Shown piece by piece: positions 62,231 through 64,000 of a DNA stretch of 64,000 bases. Origin of the DNA: Candidatus Saccharibacteria bacterium CG_4_10_14_0_2_um_filter_52_9 (GTDB taxonomy: Bacteria; Actinomycetota; Acidimicrobiia; Acidimicrobiales; RAAP-2); assembly GCA_903970515.1 (NCBI GenBank), contig CAJCJA010000036.1:1-64000 (forward strand), read 5' to 3'. How positions within the stretch are numbered: the first letter of the stretch is position 1; each line of letters begins with the position of its first letter. The notes under the pieces are model-generated. The model ran no database searches. It saw only the letters and a program-made list of their open reading frames with translations, and was not told where the DNA came from. A program made the position numbers and the translations under genes.

Positions 62231-62638
62231 CTAGTGACTCGACACCGATTCCTCACGAACCTCGTCGCCGACGATGCGAAAACTACGCACGACGGTCGGC
62301 ACGTCGCGCAACGAGACGAGGACGTAGTGCCACGCCGGGTCGGGTGCTTGACGAACGTCGGTCGGACTCGGAAACGCCTCAGAGTGCGTGTGCGAGTGAA
62401 ACACGCCCAGCACCTCAAGGCCCTCGTCGTCTGCACGGCGAAACGTTCGCAGCATCACCTTGGGGTCGACTTCATACAACTTCGCTGAGTGCGCGACGTT
62501 GTCGCTCGCGACGACCTCCACGACGACCGCGTCATCGCCCCCCGCCCTACCGAGCAGGAGCCCACATCCTTCATCGGGCAAGGCACGAATGCATGTCGCA
62601 ATCATCTTGTCGCGAAGACTCGTCTCGAGAGAAAGCAT
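62231..62638 (-). CDS. mec: JAMM metalloprotease Mec (CysO-cysteine peptidase)
   Basis: 135 residues. JAMM/MPN+ active site: Glu 23 in LPDEGCGLLLGR and the HxH...D motif in FHSHTHSEAFPSPTD near residue 80. In mycobacteria Mec releases cysteine from the CysO-cysteine adduct. It can also be expected to process the CysO tail. ATG 62638 follows a TAAGTT six bases upstream. It diverges from smpB. Confidence 0.94.
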   Translation of the reverse strand: MLSLETSLRDKMIATCIRALPDEGCGLLLGRAGGDDAVVVEVVASDNVAHSAKLYEVDPKVMLRTFRRADDEGLEVLGVFHSHTHSEAFPSPTDVRQAPDPAWHYVLVSLRDVPTVVRSFRIVGDEVREESVSSH

Positions 62639-62644
62639 CCACTC

Positions 62645-62650
62645 AACTTA
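62645..62650 (-). promoter_or_regulatory. -10 hexamer for leaderless mec transcript
   Basis: TAAGTT on the minus strand ends six bases before the mec ATG. Confidence 0.5.
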
Positions 62651-62678
62651 GGCCTCGTGAATCGCACAAGGCGGCGTC

Positions 62679-62684
62679 TAGCCT
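62679..62684 (+). promoter_or_regulatory. -10 hexamer for leaderless smpB transcript
   Basis: TAGCCT, six bases before ATG 62691; this supports ATG 62691 over GTG 62685 as start. Confidence 0.5.
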
Positions 62685-62690
62685 GTGGTC

Positions 62691-63212
62691 ATGGCTCGAG
62701 CCAAGCAGATCCAGGAACGACGCGCCAAGGCCAAGGCCGAGAGCGCCGGTGGGGACCGGGTGGTCGCCACCAACCGTCGCGCTCGTTACGACTACGAGAT
62801 CATCGAGAGCATCGAGTGCGGGATCATGCTCACCGGCTCCGAAGTCAAATCACTTCGCGAAGGCACCGCTCAAATCGCCGATGCGTACGCGCGAATCGAC
62901 GACGGTGAGTTGTGGCTCTTCCAAATGCACATTCCCCCGTGGACCTTCGCGGTCGGATTCGGAAGTCACGACCCCGATCGAAAACGCAAGTTGCTCGTCC
63001 ACCGTCACGAGATCAAAGACCTGCACGAACAGACTCAAACGCAACCACTCACGATCATCCCCCTCAAGCTCTACTTTAAAGACGGTCGGGCCAAGGTTGA
63101 ATTGGCTCTCGCCCGAGGAAAGAAACAGCAAGATCGGCGCCAAGCCCTCGCCAAGCGCGACGCGGAGAGAGAGATGGCCCGCGCCGTGCGCAACGCGGAA
63201 AAATTCTCCTGA
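62691..63212 (+). CDS. smpB: SsrA-binding protein SmpB
   Basis: 173 residues. VVATNRRARYDYEIIESIECGIMLTGSEVKSLREGTAQIADAYARI is the RNA-binding OB-fold, and RKLLVHRHEIKDLHEQ, PLTIIPLKLYFKDGRAKVELALARGKKQQDRRQALAKRD the rest with its basic tail. It brings tmRNA to stalled ribosomes; tmRNA follows 60 bases downstream on the same strand. Confidence 0.97.
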   Translation: MARAKQIQERRAKAKAESAGGDRVVATNRRARYDYEIIESIECGIMLTGSEVKSLREGTAQIADAYARIDDGELWLFQMHIPPWTFAVGFGSHDPDRKRKLLVHRHEIKDLHEQTQTQPLTIIPLKLYFKDGRAKVELALARGKKQQDRRQALAKRDAEREMARAVRNAEKFS

Positions 63213-63272
63213 TCGGCGTCGGTGTACGTCGGGTACGATGGAGTCGCGACTAAATGAGTCGTGTAACTACGA

Positions 63273-63619
63273 GGGGATGATTGGTTTCGACATCAGTCGT
63301 CGAGGTGAATGAAGCGAGCCGTGGTCTCCGGAGCCACGTAAAAGAGCCGGAAACAATAAATAAACGCCAAGCCTCAGCTTGCGCTTGCTGCTTAGGTAGC
63401 AACGTCCGCCTGGACCCAGCCCTGCGGTTCAGATATCGGGCGTCATAATGTAGGGCTTACCTTCAAGGTTCGTTAGTGACCTCGAAGGAACACTTCAGCT
63501 AACTAAGGAATGTCGTGAGTGCCAACAGTGGCGATATTCCCTACAACTTGCTGTTGGCTGCGCTCGGAGAAGAATCACTGAGGAACTGATGGACCTGGGT
63601 TCGATTCCCAGCATCTCCA
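63273..63619 (+). ncRNA. ssrA: Transfer-messenger RNA (tmRNA)
   Basis: The 5' end GGGGATGATTGGTTTCGACA and the 3' end GGTTCGATTCCCAGCATCTCC form the tRNA-like domain (acceptor GGGGATG with CATCTCC, one G-T pair; discriminator A; CCA not encoded). The resume codon is probably GCC at 63366, after GTAAAAGAGCCGG and AATAAATAAAC. The reading frame gives the tag AKPQLALAA, ended by TAG (63393-63395). The ALAA end is the ClpXP degron. A -10-like TACGAT lies at 63234-63239. Confidence 0.96.
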
Positions 63620-63829
63620 AGGACGCCCGAGGTTCGCTTCGGACGTTGTTGGAGATGAACAGTCATCGCGAACGTTGAAGTCCCGCGTTGCGTCCTCGCG
63701 CAATGCTCTACTGCAACGTCGTGCTCGGTACTCGCCAGTGGATCGCGCACCGTTCGAAGCGCGTGTCGCAAGACAACTCGTGCACATCGCGCATCTACTT
63801 TGTGCGTATCCAACGTGATCAGCTTCACC
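63620..63829. other. Non-coding spacer between tmRNA and DJ-1 gene
   Basis: No convincing gene. A short hairpin CCGA/TCGG follows tmRNA, but without a T-run. Nothing else is seen. Confidence 0.4.
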
Positions 63830-64000
63830 TCACACCGGTGGTGCCGGGTCATATTGAATACCGCGCCGAACCTGGCGAGCCCGCTCGACGCCCGCTAAAC
63901 GCGCCACTAGGTGCAGCGCCATGTCGATACCCGCCGAAACCCCCGCTGACGTCACGACGTCGCCATCATCGACGAAGCGCGCGTCGGCATCGACCCGCAC
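63830..64000 (-). CDS. DJ-1/PfpI family protein, C-terminal part (5' end outside window)
   Basis: 57 codons to the right edge. The translation RFVDDGDVVTSAGVSAGIDM and then ALHLVARLAGVERARQV and IQYDPAPPV matches the C-terminal third of DJ-1/PfpI glutamine-amidotransferase-like proteins of the isonitrile-hydratase/AraC-linked type. The catalytic Cys lies beyond the window. TGA at 63830-63832. Confidence 0.88.
   Translation of the reverse strand: MRVDADARFVDDGDVVTSAGVSAGIDMALHLVARLAGVERARQVRRGIQYDPAPPV

Noticed and set aside
63541-63852. 103-codon minus-strand frame over the tmRNA 3' end
   Set aside because: It overlaps the tRNA-like domain of tmRNA and shows no protein-like pattern.
1-64000. 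CRISPR array, prophage, insertion sequence or toxin-antitoxin module
   Set aside because: No regularly spaced repeats, integrase, transposase or paired small toxin genes were found; the HNH gene is of a chromosomal housekeeping type.

Overview
The window reads as a continuous, gene-dense piece of a moderately high-G+C actinobacterial chromosome. Support for Actinomycetota comes from several families: a bacterial proteasome activator (Bpa), Wag31-type DivIVA, the SepF/YggT block, DUF3040, an SCO6745-type protein, a WS/DGAT acyltransferase, and a Mec-CysO-CysM sulfur-carrier module followed by rph and rdgB as in mycobacteria. The class is probably Acidimicrobiia, which is an inference from gene content only. 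Diaminopimelate-type peptidoglycan is inferred from the DNPR motif of MurE. I see no prophage, insertion sequence, CRISPR array or rRNA operon, and no gene-free stretch longer than about 260 bases.

Layout. 1-10.7 kb: SMP-30 lactonase fragment, Gfo/Idh oxidoreductase, GNAT, DUF255 protein, two unrecognised proteins, dnaE, bpa and an Rrf2 regulator. 10.7-13.2 kb: a structured intergenic region with a sigma-70 promoter, a group-2 sigma factor, rluD and lspA. 13.2-29.5 kb: a DksA-like protein with a histone-H1-like tail, then (read right to left) mraZ-rsmH-ftsL-ftsI-murE-mraY-ftsW-murG-murC-murB-ftsQ-ftsZ-yggS-sepF-yggT-divIVA. This is a division and cell-wall cluster that lacks murF, murD and ftsA. 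mraZ is preceded by seven phased 10-bp TGG repeats, and the rsmH start is preceded by a long stem-loop.

29.5-46.9 kb: lipoate-ligase-like, HNH, ROK kinase and DUF3040 genes, a low-molecular-weight phosphatase, two DHA2-type exporters (one with a divergent TetR gene and paired operators), nitronate monooxygenase, Fur, an ABC-2 exporter, nitroreductase, a polar amino-acid ABC importer, a sulfatase-fold hydrolase, an esterase, an SCO6745-type protein and tRNA-Gly. 47-56.3 kb: WS/DGAT, dut, orn, acyl-CoA synthetase, aldo/keto reductase, 1-Cys peroxiredoxin, a HAD phosphatase, a Wzm/Wzt polysaccharide exporter and clpP.

56.3-64 kb: tRNA-Leu, a DEAD-box helicase fused to a cold-shock domain, FKBP, a LON-domain protein, rdgB, rph, cysM, cysO, mec, smpB, tmRNA and the end of a DJ-1/PfpI gene. 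smpB and tmRNA (trans-translation) stand near clpP (tag-directed proteolysis).

Two window-wide habits stand out. Most neighbouring genes overlap by 1-4 bases (ATGA, GTGA, TAGTG). Twelve genes that open transcription units have a TANNNT hexamer ending 6-7 bases before the start codon and no Shine-Dalgarno sequence, which is the layout of leaderless mRNAs. Genes with a real leader carry good GGAGG-type sites instead.
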